Positions 1-12,693 of a DNA stretch of 64,000 nucleotides are shown piece after piece. A program made the translations under genes and the position numbers. The DNA lies in NCBI RefSeq assembly GCF_016906535.1, contig NC_057370.1, positions 2,852,001 to 2,916,000 of the forward strand. Reading direction: 5' to 3'. Each line of letters opens with the position of its first letter. Position 1 is the stretch's first letter. The notes beneath the pieces are model-generated. The model did not search any database, was not told the origin of the DNA, and saw only the letters and a list, made by a program, of their open reading frames with translations. Source of the DNA: Rhizoctonia solani (lineage: Eukaryota; Basidiomycota; Agaricomycetes; Cantharellales; Ceratobasidiaceae).

Positions 1-3000
1 TGTGTATGCGCGTTCTTTCAGCTTTTGCTCGCATGCATGGGTACAAGTAAGTGTATGCTTTCTCAAACAAGAATTGGTGTTGATGTTTTTGATAGTTACA
101 TCCGTCAAATCCTTTCTCCTCTTATTTCCCAAATGGTGAACATGCCCGCCGACCGTTCATACGAACTTGATCCAAAGCGACCCGATGGCAAAAATGTCGA
201 GGAGAACGCAAAGAGTCTCTCAATCATTGCTCAAGCCTTCCTTCATGTTATTTGCGAGTCTGCGCCCATTTTACCTCCGTAGGTTAACCGTTAGTTTTAT
301 CCTACGACCTGATGGTTTACCTCTGTTGTCTCTCAGGATCATTCGAGAAGTATGCAAACATATCGCCGATGCAGTGTATGATTGAATCCTTAGCCTCACA
401 AGTATTGATCTAATGAACTTGGCAGGAGCGAAGTATGGCCTGAAAGTGGCTTCCCAGCTGTTGGGAGTTTCATGTTCCTTCGGTAAGACTGATGTACCGA
501 CTTGTTGACCAAATTAACCTATGATATAGGTTCATTTGCCCTGCTATTGTCTCCCCTGAATCGGTTGACATTGAACTACCTCGAGACAATGCTCGGATCC
601 GACGCGGTTTAATGCTGATTACCAAGATTATCCAGAACCTTGCGAACAATGTCTTGTTTGGTAAAGAGCCATATCTGATCCCTTTGAACAATCTGCTCGA
701 AGCAAACATTGTTCCTTTGGCACGTTTCCTCAACGAAGTTATTGTGGGTACTTGGGGTTCTCTGTTTATCGCCAGCTAACCACCGTCACAGCGCTACCAA
801 CAACCTCCAGAGGAAGAATACATAGAGGAGTGGTTAGGGACGACCTATGACGAAGTGGATCAGATGGTGCTTCATCGCTACTTCTCCGACAACGTTGACA
901 AAATCGGCAAGGACCTCCTCATTGCGAGCAAAGTTGCCCACTCCCAAACCAGCGACACGGTTGCTGGAAAGCGCCAATGGGATAAATTGGTTAATGTACT
1001 GGTCGAACTGGGGCAACCTGTCGAGGTGCCTATGCTATCCCGGAGCACAGCTGAAGACCATTTAATTTATAAACCTTTCATGCGATCTCAAGCTCACCGA
1101 ACTCCCGATGCCTCGATTCGGGACATGTTTATCCAAGCGCCAGGTGCCAAGGTCTGTTTCAATTCTACCCTTCTTCACGTTTAGCTCAAGTACCTTTGGT
1201 ACTAGATCAACTCTACTGTGGAGCATCGATCCCAAATTGACACAGAAGAATCTACGAACGTATACATATTCCGTATTGCGCAACTCAACGTGGAAACTGT
1301 AGAGTTTCAATTACTCTTGTACAGGATATTTAGCGTTGGTCTTTCTACCACTTCTACTTAAAATGTTAACTAACCTCTTTACAGCTCATAGGTTCCAATT
1401 CTGCTGCTTTTGACCTTATTCTGGATTGCACTGTAAGATTTTTTCTGACAACACTACGTTATCCAAGCTGAGTACTGTAATTCCAACTAGGCCTTTTCCG
1501 CGACGTCCGAAATTCCTACACAATGGATCAACGAGTTTGTTGAAGTCACACCTTTCGATTTCGTCGAGAGGCTTCGAACGATATACATCGTTAACCCGAA
1601 CCAGCTAGCACAAAAGTTCCTTCGGAAAATGTATCATCGTTTCTCAGGTACGTAGCCTTGTGTCTGCATATCCAAGGTGGTTGAACTAAGTCTTTTCTTC
1701 CTTAGGAATGGGCATAGGAAAGACGGTCGTGGCCGTTTCGGCGATGGCTGAGCTCATTGAGAAGATGCACCCTGACAGCCTTGCGCCTCTAACTGCGGCC
1801 AGTAAGTCACGAAGTGTTCTACTATTTAATCAAAACTAACACATGTACAAACCCAGGTAGCTTAGAACGCGAAGTTTTACAGACATTCTCGAATGTATAC
1901 CAATATTCACCCCAACGTATGCGTTCACCGATCACAATGAGTGTAGCTACGTCGCATATCCGTATCACAAGCGTATGTCATAGAATAATGCCTGCGTTTT
2001 TGGCCCCGCTCACGATCAATATAGGGTCGCCCGATCGCCATTTATCCTGGCTTGAACTGCAAGCTTACCGACACCATTTTCTTGAGAGATATTGACGATG
2101 TCTACAATACGGCCGCGGGGAGGGAAGCTGGCGAGTTTGTTATCCGTCGCCACGACGGCGCTAGAACAATGTTTTTTGCATCTCGTGATCGCGAAGAAAT
2201 AGTCAAAGTAAGAGATTCAAGACCTCGGGTTGACATTAATCTAATACCTAGTAGGCTATTCGAACGTCGAAAAACAACCTGAATATGGAAGGCAAATTTA
2301 GTATTCGTGATCACTTCCCTCATATAGGCGATATATCTGCCACGTTAATGAATGTCGCTTTGTTGAACTTGGGAGCAGAGAATGAACAGCTCCGGTCTGG
2401 CGCGTATGAGCTACTGTGCTCGGTGTGTCACTACCTTGAGTACAAAGATTTTAGACTTGTCACATCAAGGGGTATGTCATTTTTTTAATCTATCGTTCTT
2501 ACACTATTCTAATAATATACAAGGCTTCTTCTTCCCCGCAAATAACTCGGTATTTGCTGCCTATTTCAGTGACAAACTAGCTTCGCATGCGCCGGAACTT
2601 ACTCTGGATTTCCTTGGAGAGTTTGCGATCGGGTTCAACAAGGCAACATCAGCTCAACAAGTCGCCTCACTGAATTACTTACATCCATGGGTGTCGAACC
2701 TTATCCAATTTCTGGATCCCACATCCAAACTATTCGATCCATCCTCCAGCAAGGTTCGACTTTGTATACGAACCTTGATCGACATGACAGTGAAAAATGC
2801 TGAAGTACGTCTCACGATGAATATGGAAACCTCTACTAATGCGTTCACTAGCTTTACCCCCTAATAAATAAGCTCATATGGGAGAATTTAGGGAGATCTA
2901 ACACTGGGACCGTCAATGCTACCTTGGACGAGCTCACGAGATCGGCAATCGATGGGGGCCTTGGCTCTACTCGGTGTGAATTGATCGCAGAGGCACTCGT

Positions 3001-5032
3001 TAATATGTCTTCAGTGGAAGTAAAAGGCAAGCTCTTGGCAAGGCTCCGGAGGGTAAGTATTATACATACAACCCATGTTTTGTGCCCTGAATTAGTCGCA
3101 TTAGGCTATCACTCGGATCAAGAACCCTCCACCTGCCTCTCCAGCCGACGACATTGCTTGGAATGAGGTTGCAGCAATAACACGCTTGGTCTACATGGTT
3201 CTCCAGAATAACCGACCCCCTGTGCAGATCTTGATCTATATCCCAGAAATTTTCTATCTCGTCACTGTTCTTTGCATGGTCGGCCCGCTTCTGCTCCGCA
3301 AAACAATCTACGGTATCCTGGTTAACGTCGTCCAAGCATTCTTGACCAACAAGCACACGGACGACGAGACAAAAGAAAACCTTCGTCGACTTTTGAACCA
3401 AACTATGGATCCAGAGTTCCAGACGGTACTGGGGATAACCCGTCCGGATACCAGAAGCGAGTTCACCGTGGTTGACCCTCAGTCTGACTCTGTGGCAATG
3501 GTAAAACTCGAAGAACTGACAAGTTATCTACTCGAGATCATATCGTGTGGAGCTTGGTCGACTGGTGAGTTCTTAGGACCTTGTTTGAATTTCCTGCTGA
3601 CGCTTTATAGGGCTAGCCAACACTTGGCGTGGGCGTTGGATGGGCCTTCTTTCCTCTACCTCATTCCAATTGTCAGCCTATGTTCAATCACGAGCGTTCG
3701 TGGTACTGGGAAGATTGCTCGAAATTCCTAATACAGATGTTGATGACGACTTGTTCTATCAGATGCTAGTAGCTTTTCAGAGTGCACTGGCCACAGCAAA
3801 CGAAGATGACCCAACTCCGTTGCTCAGCATGTTACGCTGCCTATCCAAGGCAGTTGCTCGTCTTCCTGCCGAGTCTCGATATCTTGCACAAGTTGCTTGG
3901 ATTGCAATTGCACTGATACAATCCGGTTGTGCTGCACTCTTCTCTGAAGCTGCTGCCTTGCTTGAAGCGACGCTAATAGCTTTGGACAATTACAATGCCT
4001 TCGCTCAACGAACCCTCACTTCCTGCCTCAAAGAATATCGGTCCGAATCTTTGGACGAAATCTACCTGCAACTAGACGAACTTCATTCCCTCTCCTACGC
4101 TTCTGAGGCCACATTTTCGTTCTCATTAGCTTCGATCATCTCGCGTGGCTTGAGGCTTGCACCAACTTGTGCGCCCGCAGTGAGCTTGCTTAGAACCCTC
4201 CTGCGTATCAGTCGTGATGCCCAAGGACCCTCTCCAGGACCAAGGGGAACACTTCATACTGATCGAATTGGATATTTCTTGGCCCTGCTATCGCAAGCAA
4301 CTACCTCGACCGATTATGCTCAACTACTTGAGCTAGCCGGGTTGGACCCAGACTGGCTACCTCCTGCAGACGCTGACGACCTTGAGAAGAGTGGAGCACC
4401 ACCAGAGATCGATATTAAATTGTTTGGAGAAATGACCAACGAGACTGTGCTCTTGGTCTCGTCGTTCGCTGTTACTATGATCAATTGTTCTCAAAGCGAG
4501 ATTGAGCGTCAAATTCTATTTGGCCTCATATCCGAGGCAGTCATGGTCTACCCAGAGATCGTGGCAATTGCGTGAGTAACATTTAGTGTAAAATTTGCCG
4601 ATAGCTGATCCGCTTTCCAGTTGCGAGAGCATGCTCGACAGGATCAACGATGCATTCTCCAATTCACCAAATTCTACTATTCTCCATGCAGTTTCCACTA
4701 TTTTCCGCCTGACCCTCAGCGACCGAATGTGGACCAATGAACCACTACCTTCCAACGTCACATCTCCGCACTCTGTATCAACCTCTACACTCAGTACGAA
4801 TGGGGAGGCTTCGGCCATATCCAATATCCAAAACGGGAGCCAAACACATGACTATGCTCTCGGAGAACTGAAGATGCGAGGTAGGCCAACACAAACTGAC
4901 CACTCTCGTGCACCATACTGACTTGAGTCTGGGATAGGCATCATGGCGACCAACTTCCTGGTTTCAAATAGAGGGCTTTCCACAAAACTTCTCAACTTTT
5001 GTTCTCAGCTTGTAGGGAAAATAATTAGTTAA
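1..5032 (+). CDS. IRA1: Neurofibromin/Ira-type Ras GTPase-activating protein, 5'-truncated by window edge
   Basis: This is the C-terminal part of a very large RasGAP that switches off Ras by stimulating GTP hydrolysis; homologues are human NF1 and yeast Ira1/Ira2. The first exons carry the second half of the GAP domain, including FMFLRF split by an intron near 492-532 and CPAIVSPE. The Sec14/PH-like module follows, with LILDCT near 1430 and the INEFVEV and YIVNPNQ segments. A long helical-repeat region comes next, matching neurofibromin at MNVALLNLGAENEQLRSGAY and FFFPANNSVFAAY. The catalytic arginine finger lies upstream of the window. At least a dozen short introns join in frame. The last exon ends in QLVGKIIS and stops at 5030-5032. 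The gene looks intact here. Its assignment to the family is secure; which yeast paralogue it corresponds to is not, so the symbol is generic. Confidence 0.9.
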
Positions 5033-5413
5033 GACATGACATTATCCTGCTTTAAATATTGCCTTATATATCTGTTGTATATCTTTCGTTCATTCGACTA
5101 TGATATCCTGCAACTTGTGTACCATCATCTCATAACATTTTTATTTGTCTCAGAAATAGATCGGCTTGCCAATTTTACGACTAAATTGATCCAGAGTTGA
5201 TCACACCTTAATTTAATTTACTCGATCAGGTTCACAATACCCCACCTCGATCACCTTGAGTAATGCCTATTTGAAATGCATCGAAGTCACTCAGGTTACC
5301 GAATGCCGGCTTTAAGCTTTGACTATTGGGACCGTCATCCAAATATTAACATTAAGCTCTGGATTTCGCGAGTGCATGGATTGTACAGATTGTAACCGCG
5401 AACGTCAAAGAAT
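5033..5413. other. Convergent intergenic spacer
   Basis: AT-rich 3' flank of 381 bp between the RasGAP gene and the oppositely oriented thaumatin-like gene. I see no reading frame or repeat worth calling. Confidence 0.5.
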
Positions 5414-6228
5414 TTATGGGCAGTAAGTGATAGTGAAATCGTTGCTGCCGCAAGCCCTAACAGCTTGGTCAACGGGGCCGGTGCCTCCACAAGTTCCAGA
5501 GGTATCGCCAGGGCGGTATGCCTGCCACGTGGGTTCGCTTTAATGAATAGGTTATTTCAGTTAAAGAACTTGTACTTACCTGGTTGCAAGGGCAACCCGC
5601 TGATGTGCAAGTAACCGATCCGCAGCTAGTGCTGATTTGCTGGGCCTAAACCACAACGATAGGCGATACATCAGTACTTTGTCAATATAAGAATTCAATA
5701 TCAATACATACCACGGTGTAAGATAGGATGTTGGAGATGTCATAATAATTGAGGCCGCCAGCGTTCATGTTGAACTCGGTCATAGAGCATGACTATACGA
5801 TCGACTCAGTTTTGTAATCAGAAAAATCGTGAATCGACTCACCCCATAGCAGTTGTTGGCACACGATCCAGAAGCAGTAACATCACAGACACGACCATCC
5901 CAGCCATCTGGCACAACGACACTCTTTGATGACTTTGCTGGAACGTCAACGCGTGCTGTTCCGGTATAGGGAGAGCCGCTGTAGTTATCAACACGTAAGC
6001 CAACACCCCTGAAGAATATTGCATTAGTACAGGTCCATAATCAATCATAGAGTCCGTATTCACCAGCCGCAGTTGTTCTGGCGCATCAAAGAGCGATTAT
6101 CAATAACTTAAACACATATCGAAGTCATACATGTATCTACTCACCCTCAAAGTGATGGTATGCGAAGCTTGAACGCTTGACACCAAGAGTACGAGTGCAG
6201 AAAACGTGGTAGCAATTGAAAAGCGCAT
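5414..6228 (-). CDS. Small secreted thaumatin-like protein
   Basis: The start at 6228 gives a clear signal peptide (MRFSIATTFSALVLLVSSVQA). The spliced protein is about 170 residues, shorter than plant thaumatins (about 200-230) and typical of small fungal thaumatin-like proteins. Family signs are NNCGWGVGL near the mature N-terminus, DGRVCDV-type and CANNCYG cysteine segments, SMTEFNMNAGGLNYYDIS (the thaumatin EF-LN-GGLDFYDVS signature) and the C-terminal FTITYCP. Four introns of about 50-65 nt separate the exons; their borders are at roughly 6085-6150, 6010-6065, 5795-5845, 5650-5710 and 5525-5580 by inspection, so one boundary in this list may be off. A TATA-like element lies about 80 bp upstream. 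Such proteins are secreted and may act on glucans in the wall or in plant contact; that role is inferred. Confidence 0.78.
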
Positions 6229-6308
6229 GTTGGTAAAGCCCGAGTAGGTTAATTGAGTTGGTGAAGCGCAACTGAGGAGATGATGAATATTGTTCGCATA
6301 CGGCCCAC

Positions 6309-6316
6309 TTTTATAG
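6309..6316 (-). promoter_or_regulatory. TATA-box-like element of the thaumatin-like gene
   Basis: CTATAAAA on the minus strand lies 80 bp before the ATG at 6228, a normal TATA position for a fungal gene with a short leader. The call rests on motif and position only. Confidence 0.45.
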
Positions 6317-7606
6317 TTATGGTCTTAGTAGGACTCGTCCTTCGGCCTGCCTAACCTTACGCGTCCACGCATGCACAGGTGTTCGCTCGTTCCCGCGACC
6401 GTCGGAATATGGCTCGGCTGAATCAACTCGGGCTTCGCGGCGCCAAAATAGATACGGCTAGCCAGAATCTGAATATCCGGTTGCGCCTCTGCTTTTCATG
6501 TTTGAAAATGGGGCTACTTAATGCCCCATATAACTGTTCCTCTGAAGGCCACTTTTTAGTATCGAGACGTTGGAAGTTTTGGATGAGCAGCGTATCGCAA
6601 AACGTTGTAGGACGCTTATTTTATCCCTTCAGCCAAATAATACCTCTCTCCTACATGCATACACTGCTGATACACATCAGGGAGTTGATGGACGTGGATG
6701 CAATCGCTTATGACCCGCCCCCGTTTGGCGCTCGATAGCGGACGCGGTCGGGCACATCGGCGAATCCAATAATAGAACATTGAATACAAAGATAAACCCA
6801 TGCATGCTATTGCAGAATTTGGAAAGACTCGGACGTTTACATAAACTTGTATACCCGTGGATATATGCATACTTCATCAGGGAAAGCGGCTATCAGTAGA
6901 TAACTGTTCCCTTAATGTATTGTGTGGATCAGCCAGACTGGAAGAATAATATACGATCGCTTTCACTTATGCGTTCAAACATACTAGGCTATCACAGGCG
7001 ACAAATTTAATTACTCAGATACTTTGCACTCCACGGAAAGAGTTCCGGAGATTGCGGCCAAATTACTATATATAAGAAGGGCACGACTAACATATCGACC
7101 CGGGACCAGTAGTCACATGACAATAGAATCTGTCAATCAGGTGTAGAAAGGAGTTCAAAATTGACTAAGAAAAGACAAACCTAGAGAAACTGAATAAAAC
7201 TGGAGTTTTGAAAGTGATGAGGTATCTGCAGCCTACCAGGAAGACCACCGTATTCACACAGGTATTACGAGAGCGGGTTTCAAGAGAAGAATTGTTTACG
7301 GGATTTGGCGGTCGCCAAAAAAACCATGTGTTGGTAAACGAGTGTAAGCAGAAAGTAATGGCCGCCGACTAATATTGACATAAGGACATTCTGTTCATGA
7401 GACTGCATTTACAACAGACTGGTGCTTGTGTAAGAAATTCAACAAAGTCGTTCAATCATGATGGAATCGTATTAACTATGAGCATACATTAAGGTTGTCA
7501 GTACGAATATATCCTAGATACGAATAAGTCCGGACGTAGCCTCAAGTCTATGGCGAGAAGAAAAAAAGCTTGGCAAATGCGTACAAAAACCGTGTCCTGA
7601 TACATT
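6317..7606. other. Intergenic region, no gene supported
   Basis: About 1.3 kb between the promoter of the thaumatin-like gene and the 3' end of the apyrase gene. A 119-codon open frame at 6379-6738 has no recognisable domain, no splice-linked continuation and unremarkable composition, so I do not call it. No repeat or RNA gene was seen. Confidence 0.5.
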
Positions 7607-10174
7607 TTAGTCGTCACTCATAGAAGACGTCGGGGTGTGTCCGTTGGTCGTTTGTCTCGACATGGCGGACGAGGTACGTGGTACTATTGTAGTCAGATTC
7701 ACAGACGAGCTGTTCCTCGAAAGCGAGTAGATCGGTGTCTGGAGGGAGCTACTAGTAGTTTCTCTAAGCAGTCCGTTTGAGAGAACAGCAGGACTGTTGG
7801 GCGACGGAGCGGAACTTCGTGCACCACTCAGTGTATTGACGCTCAGGTGATAAGGTCTAGCAGTGGGTGGAGTAGCCGGGCTTCCAGAACCGTTTCCGCT
7901 TTCGTATCCACTAACGGGAGGGAAGCTAGATGCCCGTTTGTTCTGAAATGGGGAAGCCGCGCGTTGGATGGGAGCAGCCAAGTCTCGCAGTGACGTGCGA
8001 AGTGCTGAAGTGATTTTTACAGCGTGGTTGTGGGTGTTCGAGAAAGATGGAGTCCCTGGTCTAGAAATCATTGGGCTTGATACGGTGTTTCCGGCCTCCA
8101 TAGCATACTCCATCCTATCAAGCTGTTCAGTAGGATATAGAATTCGTCGCCAACGCCTAGTAAGCGTTCGTAGGCGCGGCCGCATACGCCAGAGGGTGTA
8201 TATGCAAAGAGTGAGCACGGTTGAGTAAAAGGCGAATGCAACAGGCGAAAATCCCAACGAATGTCGGGTCAATCTCTGTGGAAGTCGATGAGAAATACTG
8301 TCCTCAAGGGCATCAAAGTCCCAAAGAACGGGATTAGGAGGGGGAACTGGAGGAGTAGGTTGCATTGGATCCGCAATTGGGATGGCTTGTTTAGAAGCGG
8401 GGGGTATATCTTTGCAGGCTTCAATAACCATCTTCCCCAACGTCCATGAAATCGCCGTGTCATTGACCGACTCCATGCTTTGGAATGTTGGAGACGGGAG
8501 TTTTTTTGAGCTCTGAGTTTTCCCTAATCCCTTTTCTTCGGCCGAGATACTGACAGAGGCAGCGGTATCCTGATCCGTCGAGTTACCGTGGGAATCCACG
8601 ATACGCGGGATGCCAATGCCTTCATGAAGAACATTTACAATCCACGCCGCTTTGAAGCATTGCATTTCCAGACGCTTGAGCTCAACGTTACGCCCCCATT
8701 GGCCAACTTCGACAATTTCGCCATATTTTTCCGTATGGCCGTCTCCACCTAAGCCCTCCCTACCGTGTTCCACTCTAGCTTTATCATGCGCAGCGACAAG
8801 CTCGTCCCAATTCTGGCCACAGAAAGCACTGGCAGCACGCTCGTACTGCACAAAATCGTAACCGCCGCCCAGACCAAACACGTTCTCGGACGAGTACCAA
8901 TACTCGGAGACCCCGATAAATCGAGAAACAGAAAAATCGATCGGGGGTGCAGGGACGCCGTTGAAGAGACAGGATCGTGAATCGGGGCACGGCGCGTGCT
9001 TATTTAACAGGGGTTCTGTTGCAGCCAGACACTCGTTGAAGGACCCGGTGCCAAGTAGCGTGCGCGACGTAGAGCCAGTTACGGGATCCAGGTGTTTCTC
9101 CCGTCGAGTGAGATTGGCAGGAAGGCACGGGTCCAAAACGACGGATAAATCTGCGCCCCCTTCGACAGTCGGAGTGGTGCTTGCGGTCGACGCATCCTTG
9201 ATGGCCTTGTCGATATATCGTTCTCTGGCCTGGTTCGTTCCATATCCCAGCCAAGTCGTAACGAATACCTTGTGCCGGATCTCGTCCCCACCCAGTAGCC
9301 TTAGCCGGACATCGACGAGTGAATCTTGATTTTCCGGCAGTGCTTGTTGCTTGTGCGAGGGCTCGTACGCGATCTGTGTGGATGCCCCGCCCATATCCAA
9401 GAACCCGTATGTTGAGCCATCAGCTTCGGAGGAGTCGGCTGACTTGGATTTCAGATGCATATCGAATCCATCCATGAGATAATTCACAGCCAGCCAACCG
9501 AAAAGTCCTTCTTCTTCCCCTGATATAATCCGCACGCTCGAGCCGCAACCATGTCCAGCACCCAGCCCCGAGTTAAAGTTTGAGTCATCAACCTGGAAAG
9601 GGGTTCAGACTAACAAACTACCATAATTATAAGATAAGGATCTTACCTTGAAATTCGAATGGAAACGTAGGAAATCGCATACTTCTCTCAGCACGTCCCT
9701 TTGTTGTGTAGGATGTAGGAGTCTCATTCCAGCAGTTGCGAGCAAAAATATAGGCGTTTGGGTATGAAGAGAGGGAGGAATGGTCACTAATGCATGAGCC
9801 AACAGTGGGCGCAGGTACGCAGCAACACCGCTTGGCTTATCCGCAAACGTGGATAGACCTAGGACATACGTTAGATTTTTCCCTAAATAATTAGAAACCC
9901 GTCTTGCCTGGTTCAACTTTCTTGATCCATTCCTCACCATCCATCGTTCCCTTTTCTATTTTCGGTAGTTTGCCATGGTTGGGACTCCCTGTATTGATAG
10001 TGAGATAAATATGAATGAGTGAATTAGAAACTCACCTGGTTCCGCTCGCACAATACGAGGATCTTTCCAGCTATATATTTGGAGACGGGACCCGGAGGAT
10101 CCCGCGTCTATCACAATACCAAACCGGCGTGATGCAAGCCATGCATTGGAGGCAGTAGGTGGGGGCATGTGCAC
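7607..10174 (-). CDS. YND1: GDA1/CD39-family apyrase (Ynd1-like nucleoside diphosphatase)
   Basis: Hydrolyses nucleoside di- and triphosphates, in yeast in the Golgi lumen to support glycosylation. Apyrase conserved regions appear in order: ACR1 FGIVIDAGSSGSR, then FLLATAGMR, then RIISGEEEGLFGWLAVNY, then FLDMGGASTQIAYEP. The N-terminus has no signal peptide and starts just before ACR1, as in Ynd1. A single membrane segment (VAFAFYSTVLTLCIYTLW) lies about two thirds along and is followed by a Ser/Thr/Pro-rich tail of over 200 residues, consistent with a type III-like topology and a cytosolic tail. The start is at 10174; an alternative ATG is two codons in. The second intron (9859-9907) uses a GC donor: splicing there gives KVEPGLSTFADKP, the conserved family sequence. 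Confidence 0.9.
9859..9907 (-). other. GC-AG intron in the apyrase gene
   Basis: The donor reads CCAG|GCAAGACGG on the minus strand and the acceptor CCTAG|GTCTAT. Splicing restores the conserved PGLST segment; the nearest GT donor would insert extra residues. Confidence 0.75.
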
Positions 10175-10821
10175 TGAGTGGGGGTATGGATCGATCTCTT
10201 GTCGTTAACTCTATGTATGTATCCCCTCAGAGTTTAAAACACGGCATAACCCTATCTGAAGTCTTCAGTGTCCAGCCGAGGTCGACAACTTGCTGACTGC
10301 AAACGTGGCATCCGGAAGGAGCCCGGGCGATTATTTGCGTTAGTTTGGCTTTTATCAAGAGGCAATGTGCATATTAACCAAATACATACATTATGAGTTA
10401 TAATTACGAGGAACGTATTTTAATCCTCTGGTCGTCAAATGGGCAGATAGGGTCAGGCTATTCAGGCGCGCATGTTTGTTATGTAGAAGTATTTGTTCAC
10501 GCATCGCCGTCAGGGTTCAACCGTATCCCCACGTCAGTTGGACCACCTATTGGATCGCGGGAATCTTCGACGACGAACGATACAGTACCACTATATTAAA
10601 TCATTTGACTACACATCTAACCACTATGAGTGTACCGCTATAACCACGACGCACAATGCTTAAGCTTGATTAGTACCTTCATCAATGAGGTATAGTGAGT
10701 TGTGACCTCAAGTCGCCCGATTATCCGCATACACGATGATTTAAAGCTTAGAGAATACTCTTTCCCCCGTCCGACCCCCGATAACCAGTTACAAATACAG
10801 GATCAGTTTTCCTACCTTATA
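10175..10821. other. Divergent intergenic region between apyrase and metacaspase
   Basis: 647 bp shared 5' flank of two divergently transcribed genes, so probably both promoters. A 68-codon open frame at 10393-10599 shows no domain and is not called. No CACGTG or TATA motif is convincingly placed. Confidence 0.5.
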
Positions 10822-12630
10822 ATGGATTTTATCAAGAGTGCCCTCAGGAGTGCGGCAGCGTGAGTAATTGAACGGACGTGCCAATCCACGCAAACCAAAC
10901 CCAACTCATTCCTCTTTACAAAGAGATTATGCACAAGAAATGGGTGTTCCTCGCGCTGTGTTCGATCATATATTCCCATTGGATGATGAAAACGGAAACG
11001 AATACGACCCTCCCACCCCACCCAATGAAATACATGTACCCAACTCCCAGCAGCAACATTACGGCCCTACTGTCTATGGCGAGGACGGAGAAGAAAAACA
11101 GCCCTTACATTATAAATTGTCTCAAGCCACTGGTAAACGTAAAGCTGTCCTCGTAGGCTGCAACTATCCTGGAAGCATAGCACCACTAGAAGGGTGCATA
11201 AATGATGTGTTCAACATCAAACGCTTTTTAATAGGTGTGGCCAATCATTCTTCAATGTGATATTTTATCCACAGCTCCCGCTAGACTACTTCGGCTACGA
11301 AGAGACAAACATACGTGTCCTCACTGATAGTGAGAGCTCTCATGGTGAAATCGGCGAAGCCCTTTCCACTCGTGAAAATATTGTGAGTCCACCATCAATA
11401 TAACGTAACCCCCTTCATTGACCTGTACCTGGGGACAGGTCGGTTATATTCGCTGGCTGGTTGAGGATGCTGAACCTGACGATTCACTGTTTTTTCACTG
11501 TATGTAATAGCGCTGTTCAATTTGCTAGGTTTTTTTTATTGACCAAATGTTTATATGACTGTAGTTTCTGGCCATGGGAGGCAAGTTGTTTCATCCCTTT
11601 TTCTCGTTATTTAGATTAAATTGACAGCCACTATGGTTAGCAATCAAAAAGATCTAGATGGCGACGAATATGATGGCATGGATGAGTGTTCGCCGAGGTT
11701 TCTGGCTAGTCGTATATGTTGAACTAACCCCTTCATAATAGCTATCTGTCCTACCCACTATGAAACTGCTGGGGTTCTAGTAGATGATGTATGCCCTCGT
11801 ATTTCTTCTACTGACGACACTTCAGCTCTTCTAATATCATCAGGAACTACACGACCTGCTAGTTAAGCCTTTGCCCGAGGGAGCAGGCCTAACGGCTCTT
11901 TTCGACTCGTGTCACAGTGGCTCTGTGTTAGGTATGTATAGACCATTTTAGCTCCAAGCTCACGGAGTCTGGACAATTAATCATGAACCTACTTCGTAGA
12001 CTTACCTTGGACGGTAAGTACGTTTGGTATATGCGCCGATTTTTTCCATAATTTCGCGAGCAGTACGAAACCTCCGGAGCAATTAAGGAGCCTGACGATC
12101 TTCAAGGCGAGGCTGAAGCTGAAGCTGTTGCAATTGACGCTCACCAAAAGCGATTCAAATGGTCCCCTGCCGATGTGGTACGTTTAAAAATGAATGCGGG
12201 ATCAAAGCAAGCGTGAAATTAACTTGAGATTTAGATCTCGTTATCTGGGTAAGATGAAGCGTGATTCGTATATCATAAAGTTGAGTGCTCTAATAGAACC
12301 AATTCAATAGTTGTAGAGACAGTCAGACGAGTGCCGACGCCCAGTTCGGTGGCCTCCCCAGTGGGGCACTCTCCTATGCATTTATCCGGGCATTTGGTGA
12401 GACTAATTGTTGCTGTTCATCGGCCCTGTGGTTCACCAGTTGTTGTAGCCAAATTCCCCCAAATGACATATGCTCAACTACTGAAGGTCATCCGCAATGA
12501 ACTACGTGGGAAATTTGACCAAAGGCCTCAGGTAGGTTAGGGCGCATGTCATTGAATATTTATTCATTCATAATATCAATAGCTATCATCCTCCCACCCA
12601 ATCGACATGGACCTATTGTTTATCCAGTAA
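10822..12630 (+). CDS. MCA1: Metacaspase (caspase-like cysteine protease, clan CD)
   Basis: Calcium-dependent Arg/Lys-specific protease involved in stress response, proteostasis and cell death. A short prodomain leads into the p20 region: KRKAVLVGCNYPG, then LEGCINDVFNIKRFL. The catalytic His is in SGHGS and the catalytic Cys in ALFDSCHSGSVL. The end matches the family closely: LSSSHPIDMDLLFIQ, with the stop at 12628-12630. The start at 10822 gives MDFIKSALRSAA and splices after 38 nt to DYAQEMGVP. About ten introns are needed. Exon 11565-11580 (16 nt) carries the catalytic His, exon 12000-12013 (14 nt) encodes LDLPWT, and the intron at 11581-11640 has a GC donor. No frame break was seen. The junction near 11695-11750 is the least certain. 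Confidence 0.9.
11581..11640 (+). other. GC-AG intron in the metacaspase gene
   Basis: The donor GGGAG|GCAAGT is the classic GC-donor consensus. The acceptor is GGTTAG|CAATC. Splicing gives SGHGSNQKDLDGDE, as expected after the catalytic His; the earlier AG would lead into an in-frame TAG. Confidence 0.8.
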
Positions 12631-12693
12631 TATAGGTTCACTGTAAGCCACATCGGTACCATTACTGGTTTCTGATACTTGAATACATTGGCA

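Noticed and set aside
6379..6738. 119-codon open frame (+) in the gap before the apyrase gene
   Set aside because: No domain, no splice-linked neighbour exons and unremarkable composition; the length alone is not evidence in 64 kb of six-frame reading.
8961..9329. 122-codon plus-strand frame opposite the apyrase gene
   Set aside because: Antisense shadow of the large conserved apyrase exon.
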